64,000 nt of DNA from Lamellibrachia columna (GCA_963662155.1 OY759274.1:42259842-42323841), one strand, 5' to 3'. Positions 44,301 through 47,029 are shown, numbered from the stretch's first letter. Made by a program: numbers and translations. The notes: generated from the letters alone by a model not told the origin.

Positions 44301-44408
44301 GATGACATGGATCCCTACAGTCAAGTGGAGAAACATCACCATCACAGCGAACCTGTCGGCAGAGCAAGACAGGCTGTTATTGGTGTCAATGGGACAGAGT
44401 CTGTATGA
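2223..44408 (+). CDS. gp130/domeless-like type I cytokine receptor, 3' part of gene (14 exons)
   Basis: Predicted single-pass cell-surface receptor that would bind a helical cytokine and signal through JAK/STAT. Exons: 2223-2370, 2635-2732, 3240-3462, 5088-5233, 9405-9555, 13096-13239, 14341-14493, 16728-16849, 17372-17537, 22865-23194, 39473-39539, 40637-40703, 41570-42865 and 44122-44408. Successive intron phases are 1,0,1,0,1,1,1,0,1,1,2,0,1 and every join is open. The first 12 exons give 605 residues: end of a cytokine-receptor module with WSNNS at residues 36-40, five FN3 domains (four of them split over two exons each), then a transmembrane helix near residues 565-587. The second FN3 domain has the LLWC...C pattern of gp130 domain 5. 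Exon 13 can be read to its own stop at 42865 (1036 residues in the window) or spliced to exon 14. The 5' end is missing. Other FN3 receptors such as receptor phosphatases are less likely: there is no kinase or phosphatase domain and the tail has a box1-like motif. Confidence 0.8.
2416..2450. other. Perfect 15-bp inverted repeat in first intron
   Basis: The arm caggtggcaccagtg at 2416-2430 is followed after a 5-base loop (agata) by its exact reverse complement at 2436-2450. The motif ctggcgccacctgtt recurs at 2469. It lies about 45 bases after a splice donor in a short 264-bp intron. Function unknown. Confidence 0.85.
2635..2732 (+). CDS. Receptor exon 2: first half of FN3 domain 1
   Basis: The acceptor ttcccttgtag ends at 2634 and the donor is ctggcag|gtgaga. 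Starts phase 1, ends phase 0, 32 whole codons plus the shared one. It reads from an Ala-Pro-Ser linker into the B and C strands (SVTVFWQ), with two cysteines. It matches the start of the first membrane-proximal FN3 of gp130 in pattern (ITVxW). It is too short to be found as an open frame alone; the splice sites and phase decide it. Confidence 0.7.
2735..2840. repeat. Short (CATGCA/CACG)n stretch
   Basis: Alternating catgcatacacgcacgtgcatgcatacatgc sequence just after a receptor exon, composed of degenerate purine-pyrimidine alternation. Simple-sequence DNA in an intron. Confidence 0.7.
2985..3175 (-). mobile_element. Dispersed repeat family A, minus-oriented copy
   Basis: Shares blocks with 4750-5060, 28550-28800, 52990-53160 and 54405-54640: a tttgtgcaaacatgtt segment, a middle AT-rich body, and an end close to aacctgattcatgatgggct. 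The copies lie in both orientations and show no coding capacity, so this looks like a non-autonomous transposon family. Its ends are not sharply defined by eye. Confidence 0.55.
3240..3462 (+). CDS. Receptor exon 3: second half of FN3 domain 1
   Basis: Acceptor tgcttcag and donor cagca|gtgagt; starts phase 0, ends phase 1. It encodes a NGDLHGYEVSCRG segment, then strands ending in YYVISVVGYNNVGRSPAA, a typical FN3 F-G region. NGxxxxYEV matches the corresponding part of gp130 domain 4. Confidence 0.85.
3490..4300 (+). mobile_element. L2/CR1-clade LINE fragment, C-terminal RT tail, decayed
   Basis: Conceptual translation of 3500-3830 gives the conserved end of an L2-like reverse transcriptase: LDCCNSAL, LQHVQNCLARLV, LKQLHWLPV, a PSYLA segment, and a final AFSVA. 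After a 12-bp tandem array the reading resumes with VAAPNILK and a decayed K-LKTFLELAF tail near 4190-4280. Stops and frame breaks show it is dead. It sits in the intron between receptor exons 3 and 4. Confidence 0.75.
3831..4190. repeat. 12-bp minisatellite grown inside the LINE fragment
   Basis: About 29 copies of gctttctctgta with variants (ctttag, ctgtgt). The same 12 bases encode Ala-Phe-Ser-Val of the flanking LINE sequence AFSVAAP, and the array begins and ends in that motif. Open frames over it on the minus strand (lysine/alanine/glutamate-rich) are artefacts of a unit divisible by three. Confidence 0.9.
4750..5060 (-). mobile_element. Dispersed repeat family A, minus-oriented copy
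   Basis: Contains ttgtgcaaacatgtcgc near its left end and ggaacctgattcatgatggg near its right end; the same blocks occur in reverse order at 28550-28800 and 54405-54640. Non-coding; ends only 28 bases before the acceptor of receptor exon 4. Confidence 0.6.
5088..5233 (+). CDS. Receptor exon 4: first half of FN3 domain 2
   Basis: Acceptor tttgtgtttcag, donor tgccag|gtatga; starts phase 1, ends phase 0. It encodes LPGNLVAEL, then TFSWSKP and SNYTLLWCEGV, then a second Cys. Tryptophan on the B-C strands followed by YxLxWC...C is characteristic of gp130 domain 5, which is the best family clue apart from WSNNS. It contains one N-glycosylation sequon (NYT). Confidence 0.85.
5656..6941. repeat. 57-bp minisatellite, block 1
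   Basis: About 22 copies of a 57-bp unit (core gtacactgatcgaggtgcac ... ggtggtgtacac). There are two interleaved subtypes: gaggtgcacaatgatgg with gtacaatgtacactg, and gaggcacccaatgacgg with gtacaattaaacac. The unit is divisible by three and lacks stops in several frames, so long open frames on both strands are by-products. Lies in the intron between receptor exons 4 and 5. Confidence 0.95.
6940..8217. mobile_element. Degenerate hAT-like insertion splitting the 57-bp array
   Basis: Unique sequence interrupts the 57-bp array between two matching unit fragments (aactgtttttgtac on both sides). Both ends are rich in gggccgggcctgggc words, about 100 bp on the left and 250 bp on the right, like the subterminal repeats of hAT elements. 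The ends read gggcctggg and, inverted, gggcctag. A transposase-like fragment lies inside at 7738-7866. The exact target duplication is blurred by the repeat context. Confidence 0.6.
7738..7866 (+). pseudogene. hAT (Hermes-type) transposase fragment
   Basis: Preceded by a strong acceptor (tttatttttcttcag). The frame reads DIRKFEDVGGAGFLELIQ, then a Lys-rich link and AKDIMPHP. This fits the Hermes-like transposase DNA-binding segment, where (L)RPF..V.G.GF..L is followed by (D)LPHP.TVSR. Only about 43 residues are present and no DDE catalytic region is visible nearby. A gtaaga donor-like site at 7828 could end an exon at 7827. Confidence 0.6.
8219..8722. repeat. 57-bp minisatellite, block 2
   Basis: About nine further copies of the same 57-bp unit as 5656-6941, continuing after the hAT-like insertion. 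Copies here are more diverged (ctgattgaggcgcaca, tatacacaactcttg), as expected at the edge of an array. Confidence 0.95.
8735..9404. other. Intron, no recognised feature
   Basis: Ordinary intron sequence between the 57-bp array and receptor exon 5. A partial inverted relation between tgacgtctcctgcg near 8987 and tgacgtcattg near 9049 was seen, but no clear element. Confidence 0.5.
9405..9555 (+). CDS. Receptor exon 5: second half of FN3 domain 2
   Basis: Acceptor cacctgtgtttag, donor gat|gtgagt; starts phase 0, ends phase 1. It encodes GQLNSVTIPGHVT, a helix-like ERAWEVTNVYALSC strand, then QREWLCVYDYDG. Together with exon 4 it makes a domain with several cysteines, like gp130 domain 5. The exon is inferred from phase and splice sites. 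Confidence 0.8.
10047..12932. repeat. 32-bp satellite-like array with higher-order repeats
   Basis: About 90 copies of a 30-34 bp unit (agtaatggaacatgtcatac plus an A-run and gtgagc or ttagc). Longer segments recur: a diagnostic unit with ccaacaaatt appears at about 10235, 11059 and 11919, each followed by the same series of variants. That points to higher-order duplication of roughly 0.82-0.86 kb. It fills most of the intron between exons 5 and 6. Confidence 0.95.
13096..13239 (+). CDS. Receptor exon 6: first half of FN3 domain 3
   Basis: Acceptor gttgaacag; donor gcag|gtgggt at 13240, chosen over the nearer cag|gtgggg at 13218 because only the former gives the phase 1 needed by exon 7. It encodes LPGTPVFSF, SVTIQWRPLECS and RGRVLYYTLQVGET: the A to C' strands of an FN3 domain. 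Confidence 0.8.
13245..14340. other. Intron, no recognised feature
   Basis: No repeat array or coding segment recognised; short inexact repeats of gtgacagtcactgtaa occur near 14085-14115. Confidence 0.5.
14341..14493 (+). CDS. Receptor exon 7: second half of FN3 domain 3
   Basis: Acceptor tttccaatatgtag, donor tcaa|gtgagt; phases 1 to 1. It encodes LPEPITLPPGGTTHMVRHLQPATNYTVTLTAVTRAGSGNP-type sequence. L.P.TNYTV.L.AVT..G.G is a textbook FN3 E-F-G pattern, with one glycosylation sequon. Confidence 0.88.
14500..14590 (-). mobile_element. Short 3'-end fragment of the CR1 LINE
   Basis: The stretch aacaagatttaataagattt, ccatccaaaa, agatgccaagttgacaagaaagcc closely matches 36978-37050, the 3' tail of the CR1 element, in the same orientation. 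It is a 3'-terminal stub of a second insertion, as expected for heavily 5'-truncated LINE copies. Confidence 0.7.
15071..16320. mobile_element. TIR DNA transposon, about 1.25 kb
   Basis: The left end tgtgatgcgccacgccaaaa and the inverted right end tgtgatgccacacgccaaaa continue into ccaggc..ttctcg, giving terminal inverted repeats of about 34 bp with few mismatches. Flanks read ata| and |tat, compatible with a TA-type target duplication. The interior is more GC-rich and CpG-rich than the surrounding intron and holds one open frame at 15492-15845. Superfamily not assigned. Confidence 0.8.
15492..15845 (+). CDS. Unrecognised open frame inside the TIR transposon
   Basis: 117 residues from ATG to stop. 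The N-terminal third is basic (RSLIGRKRKRAC); an internal ATG at residue 48 begins MASKEAYLATELDRARGC and leads into an acidic stretch SNLAAVIEDYFEGR. The end is Ala/Gly-rich (ASAGAGEDNIEPA). Codon composition is unlike the AT-rich surroundings. I recognise no transposase catalytic motif. It may be an N-terminal exon or accessory protein of the element, or a chance frame in GC-rich DNA. Confidence 0.4.
   Translation: MEVAKRSLIGRKRKRACAVGLFTHSFRLCSPVSPAVFVFDSLMNCTMASKEAYLATELDRARGCNLEDSNLAAVIEDYFEGRVEPVKVASAGAGEDNIEPALVGSAPARADFPNWGN
16547..16640. repeat. (GGT)n microsatellite
   Basis: About 30 trinucleotide steps of ggt with occasional agt/gct, giving glycine-, valine- or proline-rich frames that are not real genes. 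Located about 90 bases upstream of the acceptor of receptor exon 8. Confidence 0.95.
16728..16849 (+). CDS. Receptor exon 8: first half of FN3 domain 4
   Basis: Acceptor gtgttgtag, donor agg|gtgagt; starts phase 1, ends phase 0. It encodes RPDDPPHELTVTQLPES, TNLTWSPSPTPNGVITKYEVIVR: proline-rich linker, B-C strands with the conserved Trp, and NGxIxxYEV. This is the most canonical FN3 in the gene. Confidence 0.9.
17372..17537 (+). CDS. Receptor exon 9: second half of FN3 domain 4
   Basis: Acceptor cttttaacactag, donor agag|gttagt; starts phase 0, ends phase 1. It encodes DGAKIVKQVLTDGAE, LLQNLDGYKTYRITVVAINKVGVSNES. The L..L..Y..Y.I.V.A.N..G.S pattern is diagnostic of the FN3 E-G strands. Confidence 0.9.
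17871..22515. repeat. 42-bp satellite-like array, about 110 copies
   Basis: A 42-bp unit (cores atggcagcacagtcagtgtg and taatagattgatacagtcc) is repeated for 4.6 kb in the intron between exons 9 and 10. Unit length is 14 codons and lacks stops in several frames, so open frames of up to about 305 residues appear on both strands; none is a gene. Larger segments repeat: the rare variant cctagatggcaacacagtca occurs at 19281 and 20705 within matching surroundings, and units shortened to attgtacagtcc occur at 19350, 19390, 20780, 20820, 21280 and 21615. Confidence 0.97.
22386..22444. repeat. Perfect 28-bp-arm hairpin from an inverted 42-bp unit
   Basis: The left arm (starts ggcagcacagtcagtg, ends cagattg at 22413) is followed by ata and its exact reverse complement at 22417-22444. 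One satellite unit has been inverted near the right end of the array, giving a 59-base foldback. Confidence 0.95.
22865..23194 (+). CDS. Receptor exon 10: FN3 domain 5 in a single exon
   Basis: Acceptor gtatattgacag, donor ccgg|gtattc (not a strong donor); phases 1 to 1. It encodes about 110 residues: AAAKISVDQIEVEPYTTTEAMVRWTHPS, NGPIT, IIIDVKNDT, a VRVRAVTTVTG strand, then FSDWKRAIMCKDP. Unlike the other FN3 domains, this one is not split by an intron. FSDW near the end recalls a WSxWS element. It is the membrane-proximal domain, since the next exon encodes the transmembrane helix. Confidence 0.85.
23283..23378. repeat. 15-bp tandem repeat (gtgcagtgcaacgtg)
   Basis: Six or so copies of gtgcagtgcaacgtg with variants cgcag and caatg. 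Lies just inside the large intron after exon 10. It makes a short open frame in several readings, without coding evidence. Confidence 0.85.
23480..24735. other. AT-rich intron with short duplicated words
   Basis: No exon or defined element. The phrase ttttggattattggaatttttt occurs at about 24131 and 24538, and an inverted form near 24475, hinting at a decayed foldback repeat between them. Confidence 0.4.
24749..24882. repeat. (CGCA)n and (AT)n simple repeats
   Basis: gcatgcacgcatgcatgcacgcacgcac at 24752-24805, then a purely AT stretch with tatatatata around 24832-24880. Confidence 0.9.
24940..25500. repeat. Degenerate local duplications
   Basis: Several copies of caggaatatcaca/ttccaggaa between 24965 and 25105. 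Further on, two copies of a segment of about 75 bp (tttggataccagtttgtctt...ggacattacagatgaa) lie at 25298 and 25373. No coding function seen. Confidence 0.6.
26036..26131. repeat. 16-bp minisatellite (gtgtgttggggtactg)
   Basis: Six to seven near-identical copies of a 16-bp G/T-rich unit. The overlapping open frames are repeat artefacts. Confidence 0.9.
26200..27151. other. Intron, no recognised feature
   Basis: AT-rich sequence without arrays, splice-bounded frames or RNA-gene signatures that I can support. Confidence 0.5.
27355..27543. mobile_element. Foldback insertion with perfect 47-bp arms
   Basis: Arms at 27388-27434 and 27497-27543 are exact reverse complements over 47 bp (aaatcagataactttcattt ... 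taagtttac-type outer and inner ends). The loop contains a smaller palindrome tcaacgtgacacgttga. The insertion is flanked by the direct repeat attatatttaacct at 27341-27354 and 27544-27557. It interrupts the family B MITE. Perfect arms imply recent insertion or strong conservation of pairing. Confidence 0.85.
27607..27955. mobile_element. Second nested insertion with 17-bp direct repeats
   Basis: The family B words ttaccataaaatggcat appear at 27590-27606 and again at 27956-27972, bracketing about 350 bp absent from the 59126-59610 copy. A duplication this long is typical of retroposition or of slippage-type events. The insert holds repeated words (catcgatgaga, ctcatcgagaaaa) and ends in a C-rich tract. 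No coding sequence. Confidence 0.65.
28550..28800 (+). mobile_element. Dispersed repeat family A, plus-oriented copy
   Basis: Shares gattcatttagcccatcatg, gtgcgcagtgttgttaaaatc and cagtgatttcactaaaacta with 54405-54640, and the complementary blocks with 4750-5060. Non-coding. Confidence 0.6.
28810..29600. other. Intron, no recognised feature
   Basis: Nothing beyond a duplicated tagctataaccatgaat near 29078-29105. A short block aagtggtgtcaactgtttaacac near 29432 repeats words of 29384. No gene signature. Confidence 0.4.
29620..29772 (-). mobile_element. Partial copy of TTAA MITE family B
   Basis: Contains taataaatttagtgttgcagcatcctgtgaaacggtcattcagttagtcaatcaatg and ends gtacaatccctttaa, parallel to the right ends at 47429 and 59610. 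The left part is decayed or missing. By the direction of the shared blocks it has the same orientation as those copies. Confidence 0.5.
30309..30480. mobile_element. Pogo/Tigger-like MITE, family C
   Basis: Begins cagtggaacctcactgttaa and ends agcgaggttcacac, followed by ta. The ends are imperfect inverted repeats (cagtggaacctc versus gtgtgaacctcg). The interior (gtcctatactttattgttat, aataatttgggactatccca) is nearly identical to the copy at 53649-54074. CAGT..AACCTCG ends are typical of pogo/Tigger-derived MITEs. Confidence 0.8.
30560..30990. other. AT-rich intron, no recognised feature
   Basis: Very A-rich sequence with many ataaaaat words; no repeat period or coding signature. Confidence 0.4.
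30995..31230. repeat. 22-bp minisatellite (tagagcagatgtgtt)
   Basis: About ten copies of a 21-22 bp unit around tagagcagatgtgttagtgt. Two to three isolated units of the same family appear at 32178-32230, separated by 950 bp of unique sequence, suggesting an old array split by insertion. Confidence 0.9.
31260..32175. other. Unique sequence between two parts of the 22-bp array
   Basis: No supported gene. Because it separates related 22-bp units it may be an inserted element, but I see no clear terminal repeats. Confidence 0.4.
32262..33397. repeat. 52-bp minisatellite, about 22 copies
   Basis: Unit core cttccatgcctccttctctt followed by gtgcttgtagacattcattg. Variants alternate among cagctggc, caacttgc and caccttac, in a pattern suggesting duplication of multi-unit blocks. 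Each unit carries a pyrimidine tract followed by tag or cag, which looks like a splice acceptor; no exon follows any of them. Confidence 0.95.
33523..33757. repeat. 15-bp minisatellite (ctatgcatgaccagg)
   Basis: Sixteen copies of ctatgcatgaccagg with a few substitutions. Unit length divisible by three keeps frames open on both strands; not a gene. Confidence 0.95.
33765..34025 (+). pseudogene. LINE reverse-transcriptase C-terminal remnant with a triplicated 51-bp segment
   Basis: Conceptual translation gives RRFECLILSS, EKNQRRKK, CWIDNMKHWTDGGLEVAREI and ARRHQRP. The (W)LDNIK-WT-LS..E..R.A.DR pattern is the usual end of many LINE reverse transcriptases. A 51-bp (17-codon) segment starting at attgacaacatgaagcattg is present three times (33848, 33899, 33950), in frame. 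The only other LINE-type fragment of similar class is at 49003-49245. Confidence 0.55.
34026..34725. other. Intron, no recognised gene
   Basis: Open frames at 34088-34539 are T-rich and hydrophobic with no recognisable domain. Nothing else stands out before the next array. Confidence 0.4.
34729..34988. repeat. 32-bp minisatellite (cagtagtagtagtacggtct)
   Basis: About eight nearly perfect copies of a 32-bp unit containing tagtagtagtacggtctcac and agtacacac. Almost no divergence, so probably young or recently homogenised. Confidence 0.95.
34990..35515. other. Intron, no recognised feature
   Basis: Unique sequence between two arrays; no supported element. Confidence 0.4.
35519..36139. repeat. 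37-bp minisatellite, about 17 copies
   Basis: Unit core ggttgtacaactactcatac followed by ttattggttatttacat. Since 37 is not divisible by three, the long open frames (up to 221 residues, hydrophobic) shift reading through successive units; they are artefacts. Confidence 0.95.
36465..36590. mobile_element. Foldback MITE with about 41-bp inverted arms
   Basis: The left arm gctacctggtggattataat...ttcaggtaa and the inverted right arm (gctacctagtggattataat...ttcgggtaa) match at all but about three of 41 positions, around a 44-base centre. No coding content. Confidence 0.8.
37078..38430 (-). pseudogene. CR1 polyprotein, reverse transcriptase and C-terminal part
   Basis: Open from the frameshift to a stop at 37078 (423 residues from the first Met at 38349; upstream in-frame sequence to about 38430 belongs to the same domain). 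It contains the YLDF motif, the SGVPQGSVLGP block, FADD (the catalytic Asp pair), and the PLYKAIVRPHLEYCIQ and KKDIDTLERIQRRATK blocks typical of the CR1 clade. It has no internal stops, so the insertion is fairly young. Confidence 0.9.
38346..39407 (-). pseudogene. CR1 polyprotein, N-terminal part (endonuclease end to RT start)
   Basis: 353 residues are open, but the last 30 or so are out of frame. The natural continuation (expected FEWKEANIIP, FKKGSRNKSENYRPVS) lies in the frame of 37078-38349. The break maps to about 38431-38442, where the normal KEGVVPFEW-type junction has a net one-frame shift. It begins inside the endonuclease domain. The element is therefore dead or needs frameshifting, and decay is more likely. 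Confidence 0.85.
39473..39539 (+). CDS. Receptor exon 11: transmembrane helix
   Basis: Acceptor acctttttgttgcag, donor ttat|gtaagt; starts phase 1, ends phase 2. It encodes GLPVYIWATPVGIILIVVIALI, about 20 mostly hydrophobic residues, and its last codon is completed by exon 12. This is the only transmembrane segment in the model and orients the FN3 domains outside. The left edge is 58 bases from the CR1 insertion. Confidence 0.85.
39650..40095. repeat. Degenerate ~40-bp minisatellite
   Basis: About eleven diverged copies of actatggattatcagtaggcttagattcatgtcaaaaat-like units of 33-41 bp, more degraded than the other arrays. Located in the intron between exons 11 and 12. Confidence 0.85.
40279..40618 (+). 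mobile_element. tRNA-derived SINE, plus orientation
   Basis: The head is tRNA-like, with an A box tggctcagtggtt (40288-40300) and a B box gggtcaagtcc (40331-40341). The body starts gtttcaaaacttgagcaatt and the tail ends in ttattattattaataa. A second copy of the same family lies at 63040-63257 on the minus strand. Transcription would be by RNA polymerase III. It is not a functional tRNA gene: the anticodon arm does not pair well. Confidence 0.85.
40637..40703 (+). CDS. Receptor exon 12: stop-transfer and box1-like segment
   Basis: Acceptor tctactttacag, donor caag|gtaaat; starts phase 2, ends phase 0. It completes the helix (IYFMC), then gives KWRHVTRKK, a basic stop-transfer sequence, and LDISVPPSK. 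I-x-VP-x-S-K resembles box1 of gp130 (NVPDPSK), where JAK kinases bind, at the expected distance of about 10 residues from the membrane. Confidence 0.85.
40960..41345. repeat. Degenerate (AAACACAATC)n tract
   Basis: A/C-rich stretch with about 35 short related words such as caaacacaatc, cagacacaat and cacagtcac. Period roughly 10-11 bp with much divergence. Confidence 0.85.
41570..42865 (+). CDS. Receptor exon 13: cytoplasmic tail with 31 tandem YSTL-type units
   Basis: Acceptor ttttcatccacag; starts phase 0, in frame with exon 12. The first 112 residues are polar and Ser/Thr/Pro-rich, with four DGIPGTSS-like repeats and a PPVP segment. Then come 31 copies of GGGYSTLLSS (Tyr codons every 30 bases from 41918 to 42818), and GGGAIVPH before the stop at 42863-42865. 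Six copies have YNTL, four have LVY in place of LLS, and one has A and D changes; every copy keeps Tyr and Leu at +3. Either the exon ends at this stop, or it is spliced from a GAG|GTGGGT site inside a unit to exon 14 (phase 1 fits). Coding status of the full array is likely but not proven, because the unit is open in all frames. Confidence 0.75.
   Translation: MCTNAPDRISPTWTNQIGTPCTSPTSRDGIPGTSSVHNIGMPGTSSEKKVGIPGTSCASQISMQDTSQVARPSSEMTSKDGIPGIEASSGMVPPVPFLHSEKSETSCSSALSSGGGYSTLLSSGGGYSTLLSSGGGYSTLLSSGGGYSTLLSSGGGYSTLLSSGGGYSTLLSSGGGYSTLLSSGGGYSTLLSSGGGYSTLLASGDGYSTLLSSGGGYSTLLSSGGGYSTLLSSGGGYSTLLSSGGGYSTLLSSGGGYNTLLSSGGGYSTLLSSGGGYNTLLSSGGGYSTLVYSGGGYNTLLSSGGGYSTLVYSGGGYNTLLSSGGGYSTLLSSGGGYNTLLSSGGGYSTLLSSGGGYNTLLSSGGGYSTLVYSGGGYSTLLSSGGGYSTLVYSGGGYSTLLSSGGGYSTLLSSGGGYSTLLSSGGGAIVPH
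41906..42849 (+). repeat. 30-bp coding minisatellite (31 copies)
   Basis: A perfect 30-bp period; most copies are identical, with core agtggaggtgggtacagtac. From about 42330 to 42660 variants alternate S/N every second copy, a 60-bp higher-order unit. All observed substitutions change an amino acid, so the array looks recently expanded or homogenised rather than long constrained. Embedded gag|gtgggt sites recur every 30 bases. Confidence 0.97.
43252..43830. repeat. 50-bp minisatellite, about 11 copies
   Basis: Unit core ttatattatgtaccagaggc, then gcacaggttatttcaccttt. Two alternating subtypes (gcgcacagg and gcactgcgg, ttagagt and ttagtgt). Lies in the intron between exons 13 and 14, or in the 3' untranslated region of the unspliced isoform. 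Confidence 0.95.
43875..43880 (+). terminator. Candidate polyadenylation signal for the exon-13-terminated isoform
   Basis: AATAAA within cttttaataaaatcg, followed by a T-run. It is about 1 kb after the stop at 42865 and before exon 14, so it could end a transcript that is not spliced to exon 14. Hexamers are common in AT-rich DNA, so this is weak. Confidence 0.3.
44122..44408 (+). CDS. Receptor terminal exon 14
   Basis: Acceptor tgatctatccccag at 44121; needs an incoming phase 1, which the in-repeat GAG|GTGGGT donors provide. It encodes 95 residues: GAELISGYSALAFSNGS, a Ser/Thr-rich middle, the acidic NSDETEETSLGSVSDDMD, PYSQVEKHHHHSE, then a stop at 44406-44408. GYSALAFS looks like one more diverged GYSTLLSS unit. 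PYSQV is a second potential phospho-tyrosine site. Tail composition fits an intracellular receptor end. No YxxQ STAT3-type site is seen in the tail. Confidence 0.75.
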
Positions 44409-44524
44409 ATGACGAATGTTCTTGCAGAACTCCAAACCTTCCAAGTGTCCTGATATGATAATTTTTTTTAAATCCTGATTTTCCAAATCTTCTGCTTTTG
44501 TCATATTTTATTTTATTATTTTTC

Positions 44525-44620
44525 CAGGTTTTTTGCTTGATTAAGTTTATTTATATATGATTGTATGCTGTAATTGAATGAGTTAGGTATGTAAATAAAC
44601 TTAATCAAGCCAAAAGCCAG
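44525..44620. other. Inverted repeat enclosing a polyadenylation signal
   Basis: The arm around gcttgattaagtttattta (44525-44553) pairs with taaataaacttaatcaagc (44592-44620). The AATAAA at 44594-44599 lies within the right arm. It is about 190 bases after the terminal exon stop, so this is the probable 3' end of the receptor mRNA, with the signal sequestered in a stem. Confidence 0.65.
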
Positions 44621-44902
44621 AAAATTGGTTAACTTGCAAAAAAAATTTCATGAGTAGCCGGATGTATAGAAACAGATTAACATAAAAGACAATCAGTAGG
44701 TGGCACCACTAATGGTTTTTTAAACTTTCAAAAATCTTTATGAGATCCCATGTGACTTGAGATCTCCCGCTAGTTGCTTGCGCCAACTTGGAAGGTCTTC
44801 TACTCCCTGAGAATTGAGTTATGTATATAATATTATGATATGTTTTTACTGAACATAAATAATATAATTTTGTTACATTGTACACAAAACTGATGTTGTT
44901 TT

Positions 44903-45112
44903 CCAGTGTCAGTGCACATGTGTTACTTTCCAGTGTCAGTGCACCCGTGTTGCTTTCCAGTGTCAGTGCACACGTGTTACTTTCCAGTGTCAGTGCACAC
45001 GTGTTACTTTCCAGTGTCAGTGCACACGTGTTGCTTTCCAGCGTCAGTGCACACGTGTTACTTTCCAGTGTCAGTGCACCCATGTTACTTTCCAGTTTCA
45101 GTGCACATGTCT
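44903..45112. repeat. 27-bp minisatellite (tgctttccagtgtcagtgca)
   Basis: About eight copies of a 27-bp unit containing cacacgtgttactttccagt. Contains repeated cacgtg E-box-like hexamers, probably by chance. Open frames here are artefacts. Confidence 0.95.
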
Positions 45113-45299
45113 TAATGTAATTATTTCTGTTGTTTTCTAGGCCAGTATACTGTATTGAGTGTTGTTCGAGGATAGCGGGACCAAAGTTGAATATGTATTT
45201 ATTTACCAGTAATTGCTCTTTTTAATAGTGGTATTTTATTGAATGTGTTAGGTAATTTCTTTCTGGAAACGCACATGAAGTGCAGTGTCAGGATATTTA

Positions 45300-45820
45300 A
45301 TGCGGACCAGGATTGAGATTCTACTTGGTTGCCAGTGGTGGGGTATTTAATGAGGACCAGGATTGAGATTCTATTTAGTTGCCAGAGGTGGGGTATTTAA
45401 TGCGGACCAGGATTGAGATTCTATTTGGTTGCCAGAGGTGGGGTATTTAATGAGGACCAGGATTGAGATTCTATTTGGTTGCCAGAGGTGGGGTATTTAA
45501 TGCGGACCAGGATTGAGATTCTACTTGGTTGCCAGTGGTGGGGTATTTAATGAGGACCAGGATTGAGATTCTACTTGGTTGCCAGAGGTGGGGTGTTTAA
45601 TGAGGACCAGGATTGAGATTCTATTTGGTTGCCAAAGGTGGGGTATTTAATGCGGACCAGGATTGAGATTCTACTTGGTTGCCAGTGGTGGGGTATTTAA
45701 TGAGGACCAGGATTGAGATTCTACTTGGTCGCCAGCGGTGGGGTATTTAATGAGGACCAGGATTGAGATTCTACTTGGTCGCCAGTGGTGGGGTATTTAA
45801 TGAGGACTAGGATTAAAATA
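45300..45820. repeat. 51-bp minisatellite, about 10 copies
   Basis: Unit core ggaccaggattgagattcta, then ttggttgccagaggtggggtatttaatg. Variation alternates gcggacc/gaggacc and tacttgg/tatttgg. Confidence 0.95.
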
Positions 45821-45829
45821 CAGAGTGTT

Positions 45830-46865
45830 ACTGTTGGTACTATAAAATCATATTATATATTATAAACTTTATCTATTGTAACATCTTGATTGCTAAAATG
45901 TTTTATAATGAACCACAACCTTTTAATATAATTTAATGGTTTTTTGTTTTGTTTGAATATTTCACATGGAATATCGTGTTTACATTACTTGCAAATCGAC
46001 AAGGTCAAAATTCATAAACTTATACTGAATGGCCAAGTTTGGCGTCTGTTCTTATTTTTAAATGTGGTTCATTAAAACACATTTGGACAGTCGCAATGTT
46101 TGAGTTGATGTTTATACTATATAAATTGATTTTATTATAACAACAAACAAACTTTATACATTTAAGATTCTACTTGGTCATGACAAATTGTGTGCAACAA
46201 CGCAACAACTCCAAAAGTGCCATACAAAATTTTTTTTCTTAGAAAATCATCGTTAGGTGTGTCTACTTTGTGCTGAACATATTGGTTAATTAAGGGCACA
46301 TACGTCCTTTAAACGGCAGGTGAGTGAGTCAGCGAGTGAGTGACTACACAATTATTGTGTTTACAGAAGTGAGCCACCTGCAAGCTGACCACCTGGGCTG
46401 TACTGTCCACTCTAAGGTCACTTACATTGTGTATTGGTCGGTGTGATCTCCAGTATTGCTGCACACTGTGTACTGAAGACTAATGGTTTGCAACAGGAAT
46501 AAACAACCTCAGTGTGAAATTGTGAATGTCCTCAGAGGAAATGTAGCTGTTGTCCTATGTGGTCTGTCATTAGTAGATTCTCAGTCGGCTGACATAAGCC
46601 ACACAAATGAATGTAAGGTGACCGCCTGGAGTACCAACATGATTGTTGATTGTGTCTGATATAATGCACTTTAGAAACAGCCATTTGTGTGCGACTATGG
46701 CCCAGCCATATTAACCCATATCATACCAACATACCAACAATATAGCATCCATATGTGCTATGCCAGGATGAACTAGCTGTTACTGGAATTGTAGTTGTCA
46801 TGAAATGGGTTGATGCTGCGTAATACCACACAATTGGGTTAGTTTTATAGTTTGTAGGAATGTAC
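45830..46865. other. Intergenic, no recognised feature
   Basis: No coding or repeat structure supported between the 51-bp and 20-bp arrays; a short (gagt)n word occurs at about 46321-46345. Confidence 0.4.
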
Positions 46866-46870
46866 ATTTA

Positions 46871-47026
46871 TTTAGCTGGTTGGGTGGTTATTGAGCTGGT
46901 TGGGTGGTTATTGAGCTGGTTGGGTGGTTATTGAGCTAGTTGGGTGGTTATTGAGCTAGTTGGGTGGTTATTGAGCTAGTTGGGTGGTTATTGAGCTAGT
47001 TGGGTGGTTATTGAGCTGGTTGGGTG
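46871..47026. repeat. 20-bp minisatellite (ttgagctggttgggtggtta)
   Basis: Eight nearly perfect copies, differing only in gctggt versus gctagt. Confidence 0.95.
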
Positions 47027-47029
47027 TTT

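Noticed and set aside
44903..45112. Cluster of cacgtg E-boxes as a clock-controlled enhancer of nocturnin
   Set aside because: The hexamers are part of a 27-bp minisatellite unit, 7 kb from nocturnin and downstream of another gene; many units have lost the motif. Nothing beyond repetition supports a function.
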